Shown here one piece after another: positions 33,344 through 45,850 of a stretch of DNA of 64,000 bases. Numbering within the stretch: position 1 is the first letter of the stretch; the number at the start of each line of letters is the position of its first letter. The notes beneath the pieces are model-generated. The model was not told the DNA's origin. It was given only the letters and a program-made list of their open reading frames with translations, and ran no database searches. Made by a program: the position numbers and the translations under genes. Origin of the DNA: Usnea hakonensis (Eukaryota; Ascomycota; Lecanoromycetes; Lecanorales; Parmeliaceae); the NCBI GenBank assembly GCA_013423325.1, contig BLJB01000271.1, forward strand, positions 126,820 to 190,819, read 5' to 3'.

Positions 33344-33959
33344 TGGGGAAGATTCGAGCGCGCAAAACACTAGAGTATGCGACGTCGGTTTTCCGACTTG
33401 GATGCTAAACGCAGCGATGATGCATTAGGCGTTTGGCTTTGGCGGCATGGCCTGGAGTTGGTCCATTCTCCACATCAAGCGTCCACTGTGGCGTAAGGTA
33501 TAACAAGTGAATGATCAAATCTTTTGAAGCTGATCTGAGTCCTGGTAGACTCCTAAGTCATGTCCTTACTCTATTGTCAAGGGTTCCTCGGACGCATAAG
33601 ATATCGTACTCGTACATATGCCTCCTTGCGTGGAGTGCATGGCCCTCTTCCCTTAAGGTACCTAACTCACTCGTACAGTAAGTCGATGGTGGCGCTAGGG
33701 TTAGGGTTAGGGTTAAGGTTACGGCTTCGGCTACCAGCGGGCGAGGGATCCTCGGATGACAATAAGATAACGAGTACTTTGCGATGGAAGATCGTCATCC
33801 AAAGTCACACAAACCACCATCGACAATAATAATGTCTTCCACCAAATCTTTTCATCTCTTCGGAGCCCCTCCCTCCTTCAACTCCCAACTGCTTTTCCAG
33901 ACCTTCAACTTCCGTGAACCATTCATTACCTTCAATTCCTTCCATAGTCCCTGTCAACC
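33344..33959. other. Intergenic and promoter region with telomere-like tract
   Basis: No gene is seen. It holds the TTAGGG-type tract annotated separately, and a C/T-rich segment just before the ATG at 33960. Confidence 0.5.
33696..33715. repeat. Interstitial telomere-like repeat, about three TAGGGT units
   Basis: The sequence reads CTAGGG then TTAGGG twice and a diverged TTAAGG. TTAGGG is the telomere unit in most filamentous ascomycetes. The short internal copy lies about 245 bp upstream of the 2-hydroxyacid oxidase start. It may be a telobox-like binding site for a Myb-type factor or a scar of a repaired break. Confidence 0.8.
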
Positions 33960-35412
33960 ATGTCTGATCCCAACAATCCCAACATCGACAAAAGGAGCAC
34001 TCCTCAGTATGCCTTGTATCAAAGGGAGAATTTTTGGAAGCCGAATACCGGGGAGGTACCTCTCTTTAACACTGGTCAGGAACCCCTCTCTTCCACCTCC
34101 CCCCAACACCTATTGACCGAGCGGGCAATTGACCTACCTCTATAGAACCTGGCAAGCTAGAAGAGTTGGCCAAAACCAAGCTTACAGAAGGTGGATGGTA
34201 CTACGCTTCTTCCAATGCCGGTCAATCCTACACTCATCTTGCCAATCGCCAAGCCTTCTTCCGTCACCGAATCATTCCCAGGCAACTGGTTGACACGAAT
34301 CTACGAGACACCTCTACCACCATTTTCGACCATAAAGGTAATAAATCTTGGTAGCCCCAAGAAAGGTCTGAGCAAGCCTCTGGTCTAACAGGTCCTCAGT
34401 TAGCGCCCCCATCGGCTTCGCTCCTATCGGCATCAACGTGATTTACAATCCTCTTGGCGAAATTCCAGTGGCCAAAGTAGCCAAAGAGCTCAACCTACCC
34501 TACGCACTCAGCACAGCCGGCAGCAATCCGATTGAAAAAGTCGCCGAAGCAAATGGCCAGGGTCCCCGGTTCTTTCAGCTATACATGCCACATGATGACG
34601 AATTGACCCTCTCGCTCCTTACGCGAGCATTCAATTCTGGCTTCGATGTCTGCATGCTCACTACAGATACATGGCAGCTAGGTTGGCGACACGACGACGT
34701 GGCCACGGGCAACTATGCGTTCTACCGTGGCATTGGTGCAGACCTTGGGCTTAGCGACCCCGTGTTCCAGAAGCGACTCAAGGAGGCAGGTATTGACCCT
34801 GTGAAGCAGCCGAACGAAGCCGGCGCCATGTGGATCGACAACGTCTGGCATGGACGCGCCTGGAGCTGGGAGAAGATCCCGTGGCTCATCAAAACCTGGA
34901 AGAAGATTAGCGGTGGCCGACCGTTTTGCTTAAAGGGCATCCAGAGCGTCGAAGATGCCAAGAAAGCCGTCGAGGTCGGCTGCGATGGGATCGTGGTCAG
35001 CAACCACGCCGGTAGGCAGGTTGATGGCGCAATCGCCAGCCTAGACGCGCTCGAGAACATAGTCGCTGCGGTGGGAGACAAGACATATATCATGTATGAC
35101 AGTGGGATAAGGGGTGCATCCGACGTGCTCAAGGCTCTTGCTCTGGGAGCAAAGTTTGTCTGGGTGGGACGGCTTTGGGTTTGGGGGCTGAGTATCATGG
35201 GGGAGACGGGTGTGAGACATGTGATGAAGAGTCTGTTAGCGGATTTCGACATTCTGATGAATGTCGGTGGGTTCCAGAATATTGGACAGATAGATCGGAG
35301 TGCATTGGGTGAGTTGCTAATTCAGTTGCATGATGAGCGTGAGACGCTGACATATCTTGCAGAATCTTACCCCAGGGCTTATGCGATGATTGCGGAAAGA
35401 TCCAAGCTATAG
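33960..35412 (+). CDS. FMN-dependent 2-hydroxyacid oxidase (lactate 2-monooxygenase-like)
   Basis: Four exons: 33960-34074, 34146-34337, 34400-35308 and 35363-35412, giving 421 aa. All joints are phase 1. The protein is a full FMN-binding TIM barrel: 'SAPIGFAPIG' (FMN phosphate strand), 'LSTAGSNPIEKVAEA', 'RFFQLYMPHDDE', 'PFCLKGIQSVEDAKKAVE', the catalytic 'GIVVSNHAGRQVDGA' with its active-site His, 'YIMYDSGIRGASDVLKALALGA' and 'VWVGRLWVWGLS'. It belongs to the alpha-hydroxy acid dehydrogenase family, most like the fungal branch annotated as lactate 2-monooxygenase. It would oxidise a small 2-hydroxyacid with O2; the exact substrate is not shown. The last intron (54 nt) has no in-frame stop, so retention would insert 18 residues. 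Confidence 0.9.
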
Positions 35413-35655
35413 AACGAATTTGTCCAAATTACTGATACAGTGGAGAAGAATAACGACGCCGCCTTTTATGTGGGACTTCTGGGCCCACAAGCTCAATTTT
35501 TCTCAAATGGCGCGAAACTCTCGGCCAGAGGTTTTCCTAGCTTTAGAACTCTCCAATCTACTTTTTCCCTTTGCTCTTTCTTTTTCTTTTTATTATTCTT
35601 ATTCTTATCCTTTTCCTCCTTCATTTCAAATCGAACAAGATCAAGGAACGACAAC

Positions 35656-36324
35656 ATGAGCACCTCGCAGGATCAAGATGAAATCTCCCAACTCGAAAAA
35701 TCACCCCCTTCACTATACCCAGACCTCACCGGTTCCTCCCTCCTGACAGACACCACCCCAAGAAGAAGCCGACTAGAAACCATCACTCACATCCTCTCCA
35801 CCGACTCAATCCACCATGTCCTCTTCATAATCACCCTCTTCCTCGCCTCTGCCATAACCTATGCTCGCGCCAAGCCATACGATTCCAACCCAGGCCCCCG
35901 CGGTGAACGTCTCACATGGCTATACGCCCTCTCCACCGCCCTCTCCGACGTCCTGCGCTTCCAAATCTACAGCTTCGCAGCGCTCTTCCTCGTGCGCGAA
36001 GTGCACGCCATCAGCAACGCCATGCGGGTCGGTTCCGTCTGGATGCGGAAAGAAGAGAGCGCGCAGACGCGCAGTTTCGCGCTGGGGTGCCTGGTGCTTA
36101 ATATTCTCGCTTCGGGGTGTTTTGTCTTTTTCAAACTGCCGCTGTTTAAGGCGGGGCAGTATTGCGGGGATATGATTCCCGCATTGGTCAATACGACAAT
36201 CAACCACACCATCAGCCACACCATCAACCAAACCAACGCAACCGTCCCCGCGTACACTGCACATCTTCATCCAACAGCCGTCGCCCAGCGAGCGGGTCAC
36301 ACGGGCCCAATCTGGCGTTATTGA
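35656..36324 (+). CDS. Hypothetical small membrane protein
   Basis: Single ATG frame of 222 aa, 243 bp after the oxidase on the same strand. Three hydrophobic segments are visible: 'HHVLFIITLFLASAITYA' near residue 55, 'LSDVLRFQIYSFAALFLV' near 100 and 'LGCLVLNILASGCFVFFKL' near 140. Several N-glycosylation sequons cluster near residues 178-195 (NTT, NHT, NQT, NAT), which suggests that the tail faces the lumen or outside. I know no named family for it. The frame could end in an unrecognised intron rather than the stop at 36324. C-rich synonymous choice supports coding. Confidence 0.55.
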   Translation: MSTSQDQDEISQLEKSPPSLYPDLTGSSLLTDTTPRRSRLETITHILSTDSIHHVLFIITLFLASAITYARAKPYDSNPGPRGERLTWLYALSTALSDVLRFQIYSFAALFLVREVHAISNAMRVGSVWMRKEESAQTRSFALGCLVLNILASGCFVFFKLPLFKAGQYCGDMIPALVNTTINHTISHTINQTNATVPAYTAHLHPTAVAQRAGHTGPIWRY

Positions 36325-37167
36325 GCCGCTAGACGAGACCAGCACCGCCCACGCAAACGCAAAGTTCTGTGTGCAGATTCCCAGGTCTCGATTTAAATGG
36401 CATGACTGGTTTCGGAGAAAGGAAAGGAAAGGAAAGGATAGGGAAACAGGCAGTAACAGAACGCGATTTTTGGAAGGAAGGTCGTTACACACATATCACA
36501 CATAATGGACCATGTTTCTTACTTATCTCCCCCATCAACACCTTCCAAGGATTAAAAGAAATTCCCTGCAATCCCATAGAACGCGCTCAAGAAGATAACC
36601 GAGAGAGAAATACAAATTGCCCCCCCCCTTTCCCAACCCTCCAGGAAACCCCAGCATCTCATTTCATTTCTTCATTCCATTCCATTCCATTCCATTCCAT
36701 TCCATTCCATTCCAAAGGCAAAAACCGGGCCCCCAACCCTTCCACAACACCACATGAATCCTTAGCCTTTGACAACTTCCCCCCCCTCCCCCCCCCCTTC
36801 CCCCCAAACCTCCAAAGAAACAAATCTAAATCTGAATCTGCACGCCTCAAAACGCTTAAATAAAGTAAATCATAGCCGCCTTGGGATTTTCTTTCTATGG
36901 GGTTAGCGAAGGAGGGTATGTACGAGTACCGCAGGGTTTTGGATGTGACGGAGGATAAAAAGGATGGATGGATGGGCTTTGACTGCGGGGATAGAGGTGC
37001 GTCTTGGAAGAGACTTACTTACCGGGCTGTGGGATACGTACCGTCTTGTGGAGATGGTTATGGTGATGGATCTCATGGGCAGTTGCTGTCTATACTCAAT
37101 GGATATAAACGTCTACCGAAACATGATTCATTTCTTTTTGCCCTCGCTATGCACCGCAATGCTCATC
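36325..37167. other. Intergenic region with simple repeats and homopolymers
   Basis: No gene is supported. It contains GGAAA repeats near 36415-36438, the ATTCC array annotated below and several C runs (36619-36627, 36780-36806). Confidence 0.5.
36674..36713. repeat. ATTCC tandem array, eight copies
   Basis: Eight perfect pentamer units in non-coding DNA between the small membrane protein gene and the 3' end of the sacsin-BTB gene. It is a microsatellite likely to vary between strains. Confidence 0.9.
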
Positions 37168-40100
37168 TCAATCCACTACCACGCCACCACCAACTTCGGC
37201 CCCATCTTTCGTGAAAGCCTCCACAAAGTCTGAGTTGGCTAGCTCAAAGTCCTCGCAATGCTTGAGCAAGCGTTCAGCCCTGGCGTCCCGGGCGCGATCC
37301 TTGACTCCATTTACGTTATCCACCCTGATATAGATGGCTGACCAGCTCTGCGAGGTTAAAAAGTCTTGGGTCATGCCGTGCAAGCGGTCCAGCATCCACA
37401 TGTTCGTACCGTCAAGTAGGTCTAGTAGCTCGTCTAAGTTGTCTGCAATCTGCGTGTTGTTCTCTGGGTCCTGGAGTTGCGGCCCCTCGAAAGTTCCAGT
37501 GTACGCAAAGTCAATCATTTGGCGCAAGGTGGTGGCCCGAAGCCCTTCGAGGTGAATCGTCGCTTGGTGCTGCAGAAGAAGCCCCCATTCGCCGGCGAAC
37601 TGCGCTTTGCAGTATTTCGATACAGCCGCTAGTACAATCTTATGGGCTGGATACTTGTTGCCTTCGGCTTCAAGAACAACGTCAGTTAGCTGGTGCTGGT
37701 CTCGTAGTTCACGCATTTCAGTCATTGCTGCGGCCAAGGAGAGCTCTCTAGTGTCCGCCGATCGATCTGGGGCCGTAAGCGCTGGCTGTTTGACGGTCTT
37801 ACAGCCCAAGCCCATCAAAAGCTTTTCATATGGAACCAGGAACTTTTTCGCGGTTTTGATGGGTAATGGATCAACTGAATGCAGGAGTTAGTGAAATAGC
37901 ACCTTGCAAATGGATGTGTTTTGCCTACCAGGACAGTTCAAGCAGAGCAATGTGGCGCATGTTGGACGTTGTAGATTTTCTTTGGCAACGATGTCGACCT
38001 GTGTGGTGTCCAGATTTAGCCAGACACAGGCCAGGTGAATACCAGGTATAAGCTTCGTGGCCTCGATTTCATTTTGAAGATGCTCATAACAAGCCTGAAC
38101 ATCACGAAGATATTCCGAAAGGTCATGCTGTGTAACATCCTTGACGATGGCCATCAAGACGAGGAGATGCTTGTATACTACCGCGGCAGATGGAACTCCG
38201 CTACGTGGAAGTGTCTGATAGATATACGCACAAGGGGGGTCCTGCAAAAAACTCATTTGACTCCAGACAATGCGAACATGACTGAGACTGCCTGCCTCTT
38301 CTAGGGTACAATGGGTCTCCTCTTGATGCATGTGAATCCGGCGATAGCTGCTTTCATTCGGGGAAACATCCCGCGCACGGAACATTCGGATTTTAGAAAT
38401 CTGATCCCAATTGGACCAGTAGCGAAACTCCTCGCGATCGAATTGTAGATAGGCCGAGACTATCCCAGCGTCCTCTTCAAACGTTCGAGTTGTATTAGCG
38501 GGATCCCATCTTTGATTGATGGCTAGTGCACACTCTAAAAAGTGATCTGGTCTCATTACTCCCGTAGGTGGCCGTGCTCGTAAGCCAGCGGAGAGCCAGA
38601 AAGCCTTGATTGAGGCGGCACGGAAGTCTACATGCAGAAAACGAACGTCACTTCGAGAACGAAAAGCTGCCTTGAATATCGCATCGTCATGATCGTAGAG
38701 GCTGTGAACGTCGCATAGGAAAGATGTACCGTTGGGCGCCACTTTGCCAGTAATTTTGACATTATGGGCTGCGAGATACTGTATCATCTTAAGATACTGA
38801 TCTCTAGAAGACTTGGCCTTGATATGTGTGGGTTGATACGACTTGATTATTTCCCACGTTTGTTGGGTCGACAAAGGCTCAATGTGCAATTTTGAGAGAG
38901 CATCTTTGCTCAAACCTGCTGACTTTGGGCTGACGAAACTGGTAAGGTTGTCTACCCATGGTAACAGCATTTCCGTGTGGCTACAGAACTTGGCGTCTTC
39001 AGCAGCAATATGCCCAGCTGACGGTCCAGGGTCCGACGAACTCAGCCGAGGCCAAATGGGAAGGCTACGGAGAGACGTTACATTTGAGGGGTCCCGTATG
39101 TTCAAATAGTGGCGCAACAAGGCTCGTAGGAGTCCTCTCGCACCGGAGCTGAGGCTCTTGTCCACGAAAATCTTTGTTGGCAATTTTGTTGTCTTGCACA
39201 ATTTCTCAAAAGCTAGCAATAGACGTTCGAAAGAAGCAGTGCGCTTAAGATCATCTTCTGTATCTAAAAGAAGAAAAGGTACACATTTACGGTCGATCAC
39301 CTGAAGACCTGGAATCTGCTTGCAAAGTCTGTGTTGCATGTCCCCTAGCGGCTCAATAACGCAAGGCTGAGCCTCGAATTGGTTCGGTGTAAGGTAAGTC
39401 CATCGCTTGTTGGAGCGAAAACGATAGATATTACGGTCCTGAAGGCCACCCTTTGCCAGCAATGTGCTCAAAGATTCCCCACAAGATGAGGTCGAGGACT
39501 GTATCATGTCGTTGGACTCGCGCATTTTGGAGTCAACATACTTCCAAAACTTCAGGATCCACTGGTCGTAGTCTTTAACAGCCGAGGATGGATTTGGGGG
39601 CGCTTGCGGTAGTGCTAATAGGTCTCCTAAGTCGGCGAAGTCTAGTTTTCGGACATTGAAAGAGGCTTGCAACAACAAGTGTACCAAAATTTTCACATCC
39701 TGGGACAAATCTGTATGCACCATAGAGTCGGCAGCGAAGGCAAAGAGGCACTGCTCTTCAGCTGTCGCAACATAATTAGATGCAGACTTTGGTGAAGGAT
39801 TCCACAGGAGGAGCCCCAATGGTGCGTCCAGATTTGGTCTAGGCAGCACTCTGCATCCGTCGAGAATATTCATAGGAGTCATATCATCCCCGTTGACCTC
39901 GGGTATCATTGTCTTGAGCAGCATTGCCATCGCGGCGCGCTTTTCATTTATTTCTCCAAGGCCGCGAACAAAAGCTTCTAACACTTTGCAGTTGTCATTT
40001 TCCTTGAAAATGCGACAGAGGTAATCTACATCCAACTCTTCCGATGACCAAGCCGCTTTAGCAGCCGCACGCTTGTAGTCAGGCCGCAGCTTTTGGGGGA

Positions 40101-43100
40101 GGCGAACGAGAGTTGGACACAATTTGACAAAGAGCGGCCGGAGAGCTTGGGAGACGCGACTGGGAAGAAAATCGAGTCTTGCTTCCACCAGGGAGGTTGT
40201 CTTTCGAGACACGTTGCCACCCGCAAGTGGACTATCTTGATGGTCTGGCGTGTATTCCTGAGCAACAAGTGGGAACAGAGAGTCAAACGTTCGACCTCGA
40301 CCCAACAGGCTGTTCCAGAAAGCAATGCATACCGTATCTGAGAGCGTAGATGATGAGTGGGAGGATGCCATTGATGGCCAAAAATCAAATGCTCTCTCAC
40401 CCAACCTTGGAGTCAATTGCTGAAGAAATTCCAAATAGAAATCGGTAATAGCTATTTTCAGGAGCCAATTGTTCCACCCAGAATTCTCCGCACTATCTTC
40501 CAAAGCAATACTTCTGCGATCGCCAGTGACTGCAAAACTCGCATGGAATGATACAGGGAGCGACGACGCATGACCGGTCGGGAGTCTACAGAAGACTTTA
40601 TGTTCGACATTTTGGATAGTGCCACGTACGACATCCGAAGGCTGTCCGGCCATGTTGATATGGTCTTCGACTCTAGGGATACTATTCTGCTCGCTCTTCA
40701 GACAAGCTGCAATGCCGCATTCCGCAAGTTTTCTAGAGACTCTTCCGGAGATCGTAATATCCGCTGGAATCTGCGTTAGGTTTCTCCGGCCGACACACCA
40801 GTGATCTATCTGCCGAAACCTTCCTTCTTGGGTGCTTGTGATTTCAATGTCTTGCCAGGCATCACTGTCTTGGCGTTGTGAGCGACAAGCGACGACAGAC
40901 CATTGTGGATCCCCTTGATCCCGAATGCGGAAATCGATCGACTCGACGTTGCGGAGAAATAGCAATGCTGTACGGGCAATGGCCAAGTAGTTTGTAAGAA
41001 GCAATCGTACAGCGACTGCGTCTACGTACTGCAAACGATCTCTCAATAGGGTCTGTGCTCCAAGTGCACGAAGAGGGAAGCGGAAGATTGTACCCTCATA
41101 GTATTCGGAGCCAGCAACAAAGTTGGTCAAGCCAAGAAAAGGGGCCAACTGGTCGGGTGCGAGACGATTCACTGCAGAGAGAGAGATCTTCGTTCCCACC
41201 TTGCGTTCGCGGCGTCTGTTATAGTTCATAGGAAGAACCTTCTGCTGCGGGTCAAGGACCAGAAACGAGTCACTGGAAAGTAGCATTGGGACGTCCGTAA
41301 AATGATACATACTTAAGGCTCCCCGCCCGAACATTCCCGTTGAATGGATATCATCTTTTTTGCCGCCTTGTCCAATGTCTTTGAACCCAGCAAAGTCCTT
41401 CTTGGAGAAGACAGCATCGTTGCATACTAGAAGGGCTGGTCCTTGGAAAGGCTTAAGCTCAGTAGTTAAAAGAGATGAAGAATCATGGAGTTTTAGGCGG
41501 CACTCATCAAGTATCCAGGTAATCTTAGTTGCTCCGGCATCATCCGCGTTCGCCAGAAACTCATTGAAGGTCGATTCAATCGGATATCGCTCTAGCGTAT
41601 CGGATATCACTGTCCTAAGCTTCTCTTTTGGAGTATAGTCGTTCTCGTCTTCGCTGTCGAAATCAAGCTTAAGCCTAATTGCTCTCTCCAAAGAATTCTC
41701 AACGTCAAGTCGGCGCGCCAGATCGTTGGAAATCTGGGGATGCGTGAAGTTGAAGTTAGGGATATCGCCCGTACTCAATGGATCTCCATGCACAATGTCT
41801 TTGAGTTTCCTGAGAGTCCCGGTTGCATCGGGGATTTGAAGGTCCTGAGGATCATATCCTAGACGTGTTGCAATTTCTAGGGTAGCGATCGCAATGCCGA
41901 GGCCAGAGACACTTAGACGACCCGCGACGCTCGTCTCATTGAGATATTTTTGGACATCCTGGAGATTTCGCACTGACGGCTCATTTCGAAGTTCCAGTCC
42001 CGTCACTATCTTCTCATGATCCTTCGCGAAATTGGCATCCAATTCGTCGAGATAAGGAGCCAGTGGCCATCGTTGCAATTGACTTCCCGGTAAGAACACC
42101 TTGTCGAACGTAAAGTACTCACCTGACCGACCGAGAAAGCATGGCTTTGATGCCAACGCCGAGTAGTCATTTGGCTTTATCTGGCGGAGGACTTTGTTAG
42201 CCTTGTCATAGTCTCCGTTTGCCAAGCAGAAATCCAATTGTCTCAGAAGGATCTTTGGCGGTATACTTTGATCCCATCCTAGAAAGGTTAGCAACCACAA
42301 AGATGCCACGAGCTTGGGTATTTACCTAGAACTTTTCTCCAACCCGCCTTAATGACTATGTTTGTTGTTCCCCAGACTATGTTTGTTGTTCCCCAGATAA
42401 AGTCAACCAAATGACTTTGATCCACTCCACGGCATTCATTGGGAGCAAGTAGCGTAGATTTGCCATTGAGAGATACCCCAGGAAGCCATTTCAAATTCTG
42501 GATTTCTGCAATTTCATTTGTCGAGCTAATCAGCTCTTTCCAAACTGGTAGCTTCAATAGACAATCGACCTTGCACTGAAGCGTGTCAGTGTCCACTTCA
42601 CCCTGGGAAAAATATTTTGCACGCTCTATGGGTGTGAACCGAGTAGGCTGGGTAGCGATCCCACATGCTATCAGAGCCTCCTTATGGCGTGAAAAGAAGA
42701 CTGGACAAGGAAAAACGTTCTCCTCTTTATCGTATAGCTTCGCTAGCTCCGAGCTAGGATCCACCATACCCTCCAGACATCGATACTGTGTCTTTCCATT
42801 TTGATCTTCAAGAGGAAGTGGTATGATTGGATGATTGAAGATTTCTGTCAACCAAGCTTTGCTAGGTCGCCGCGAGCCTTTCATAATCCAGTCAATAAGG
42901 TTTGCCTTTGGAATTTTCCACAGCGGCTCTTCATCGAATGGGATAGCATCCATCCAAGGTAGGAGATGGAGGGTCAATAGATCTTTAGTTGTTATGTGTT
43001 GAAGCGCTCTAAGGCGTTCCATCATCAACTTTTCAATTTCATCTTGCGGGTCGTAGAATGTTACTTTGAAAATGTCCGGCAGCGGCGGGAAACCCGAAGG

Positions 43101-45850
43101 AATCTTGGGGGTCCAATACATATGGCCGCTTGCATCGAGACTGTGCATCGTATGGCTGAGCTTTCTACTGTTTTGTTAGTTCTGTTGGCCAATTACATGG
43201 ACCTCAACGGGTGTAGTATCGACACTCACTCGAAAGGGGAAAAGCAAGAGATCTTGCTGTAGAGGGGCAGTTTCCGCATTTGGCTCATGAGCGCGGGGGT
43301 AAGACCTGTGGGAAATTTTGAATCCCGCGTGAGAGTCTCAAGATGGCCTAGCAGCACTGCCTTCTCCTTGACCGAAGCCTTTGCTAATGTTTCTTTGCCA
43401 GCAACCAGCCACTCGATAAAGGTCTCTGGGTCATCAATGCAGGTACATTGGGTATCCGTCTTCATGGGCCCCTTGTTGCGCAGAACATTTATCGCTTTCT
43501 CTGGTAAAATGTCGATATCCAGCAACCCTGGCACTTCCAGTGGGTTTCGTTTTACGATAGCGGTCAAGAGGGCATATAAAGGCTCCTGCTTCTGGATTAT
43601 AAGCAACGGAACCTTGTGAATTTTGGGAGCAAATTTTCGGATTCGGAGGTCGTCCATTGGTACAAGCCACAGTTCGCATGATGATTCGGGGGAAATGCCC
43701 TGCCCTTCATGAAATCTTTCGGCAATCCAGGTCCATATGTCATGAAGAAGGTGGTCGTGCTCGATAGCTCGTTTTGCCCAGCCTCTGGGACTCTCGGGCT
43801 GAGTTATCATGGGATACATTATAGGCCAGTCTGTGGCCAAGTCTTCCAAGCCGCGGAATCTCATCACCGCAGAGAGAATTTTGATGTCATTTAGTAGCAA
43901 CTTCCTGACGGGAGGAGTCATCATGGAGAGATCCAGCGTTGTCGCAGCTCTTGACTTGAAGAATAGGTGCATCTCTGCGTAATCCCGTGGAAGGATCAAA
44001 TCGGCATTATCAGGACACGATAGCTTGCCACTGACTGTCGGCCATATCTGGATCCCTTCGAGATCATTGTACAAGTTGTCTCTTTCGCTATATTCCAGCG
44101 GGCTCTTAATCGCATCAAGAAGACAAAACTCCAGAACAACGGAATGTATCTCCGAGGGTAATGCTGCAAGTCCGTGCTGACGAAAGAATTGACGGACTGT
44201 CACTGGCGTCAGGACTCTAACATCCCGTTGTAGAAGTTCCATCCGCTGTTTCAATTTCTTTAGCAAAGAGCCTTCGAGATACACTACTGGCAGGAAAGCC
44301 GCTGTAAGGGCTGGGCCGAACTTTTTGGCTTCTGCATCATCTTTAGAAGCGAAGATGCCATGGTCAATGTCCACACAACGACCATTCGAGGCGTTCCAGA
44401 CCACCATGTTATCATTTATTACTATGTCAATGACACTGTCGTCTAGCTTGTCCCACAGCTCGGAGTGAGCGAACTCGGCTCTGGGCCATAAAGCGAAAAT
44501 CTCTTCACGCCATGAGAAAGGGCTGCGGTGAGCAAGAAGGCTCGACCAAGCGGCTGCAACACATTTTCCGAACATGAAAGTGTTCCATTTGGTTGCCAAA
44601 TCTTCATAACCAGGCGACTGTCCAGAAGATGATAGCCTTCCACGATCCGGGGTAATTGAGAAAAGGCCATGTATATGGACAGGCTGATTCGTCCTCACAG
44701 GCAATCTTAGGGTCGAAAAAAGCCGCCCATCGAAAGGCTCAGCGGAGTCATATTTCAGCGGTGCGGCTAGAGCAACCCAGGGATACAGCTTGCGTTCCCG
44801 AGCCCAAATGTCCAATTCCTCATTACCCGAAGTCGTCATCATTGTATGCTGGACAACATATTGTGAGAGCCTTGTGATAGGGGTTTCCTTTGTGGAGCAC
44901 TCGATCCCCATCACAAAGGTCTTCGAAAGATCCCGAGTGGTGGGGGACTTGTTTGGCGCGTACCGCTGTTTGAAGTCTGTGGGTATGGACCTCTGCATGC
45001 TTGCACTATGGAGATCATCATCAAGGATCCGAGCCGATAGCACGACCTCCTTGTTCAATTTGATGACGATCTTGCGTATATTTTTCAGGAACAATAAGCC
45101 ACCCTCTTGAATCTCTTGACCGAAGTCTTTGAAAGCGTCTTCAATGGTTTGGATACTAATCTTCCGCTGGAAAATTTTGCTAGTTTTCGCCTGCTCTTGG
45201 GTCCGCAGTGGAATTCGGATGATTGTCTCGTCATTCGAGCGGGTGTAATCAAGGTCAAACGCTCCTAAGGTATTGAGATGATTTTGAATCTCGGCAGAAT
45301 CGCGGCCTTCGACTACGTCCCATATGGGGCCTCCGGCATCATCAGGACTGAATTTCCTTGACCATGTCTTATGAGGGTCGAGCATGAGCAACAAGCTACG
45401 GGAGTAGACCCATGGGCCATCCGTGAAGTGGTAGACCTATGAGAAACACGATCAGCCAGGTGTCTGATATGTCGAAGGATTGAATGCAAGGTTGGGACAG
45501 CCTACGGAATTGAAACCCTGCCCAAATTTGCCAGTAGACTCTGCGTCGTGGCGCTTCCTAGAGTCGCCAACTGCACTTAGACTTGCAAGATCTTCGTCGG
45601 TAAAGACGCTGTTGTTCCTTGCCAGCAATGCCGGTCCTTGGTACTCTGCTAGCGCTTCGTGTAGCAGAGGTTCTCCGACATAGGTATTCGTGTCGAGGAT
45701 GTACTCAATCTCGGTGGCTCCCGCATCGTCAGCGTTCTGGAGAAGTTCACGTAAACAAGAGTTTGGCGGGTAGGATTCGCAGATCAGCCTCAATAACGTC
45801 GTAAGTGGTTGACTCTGTGGGTTATGCCTCGCTGCTGGCGGTGGAGCCAT
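37168..45850 (-). CDS. Giant sacsin-like protein with two ATPase modules and a BTB/POZ domain
   Basis: Five exons on the minus strand: 45850-45506, 45436-43230, 43167-42326, 42278-37929 and 37874-37168, giving 2816 aa. Introns are 47-69 nt with GT...AG ends, and every joint keeps frame and restores plausible sequence. Residues 1-250 form a sacsin-type Hsp90-like ATPase: 'LRELLQNADDAGATEIEYILD' and 'GKFGQGFNSV|YHFTDGPW'. A second module begins near residue 1350: 'EFLANADDAGATKITWILD' with a diverged 'FGRGALSMYHFTD'. The C-terminus (about 2635-2760) is a BTB domain: 'LTDVVLEAEGNKYPAHKIVLAA', 'FAYTGTF'. Human sacsin is an Hsp70/Hsp90-linked co-chaperone; BTB domains dimerise and often recruit cullin-3. 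This suggests a chaperone or ubiquitin-adaptor role, which is inference. It is transcribed divergently from the syntaxin gene. Confidence 0.85.
42357..42399. repeat. 21-bp exact direct duplication inside the sacsin-BTB gene
   Basis: Two adjacent copies of a 21-bp unit containing TATGTTTGTTGTTCCCCAGA encode WGTTNIV twice near the end of exon 3. The frame is kept. It appears to be a recent replication-slippage event. Confidence 0.85.

Noticed and set aside
36369..36863. 164-codon frame across the ATTCC repeat region
   Set aside because: Its openness comes from simple repeats and homopolymers; there is no protein-like sequence.
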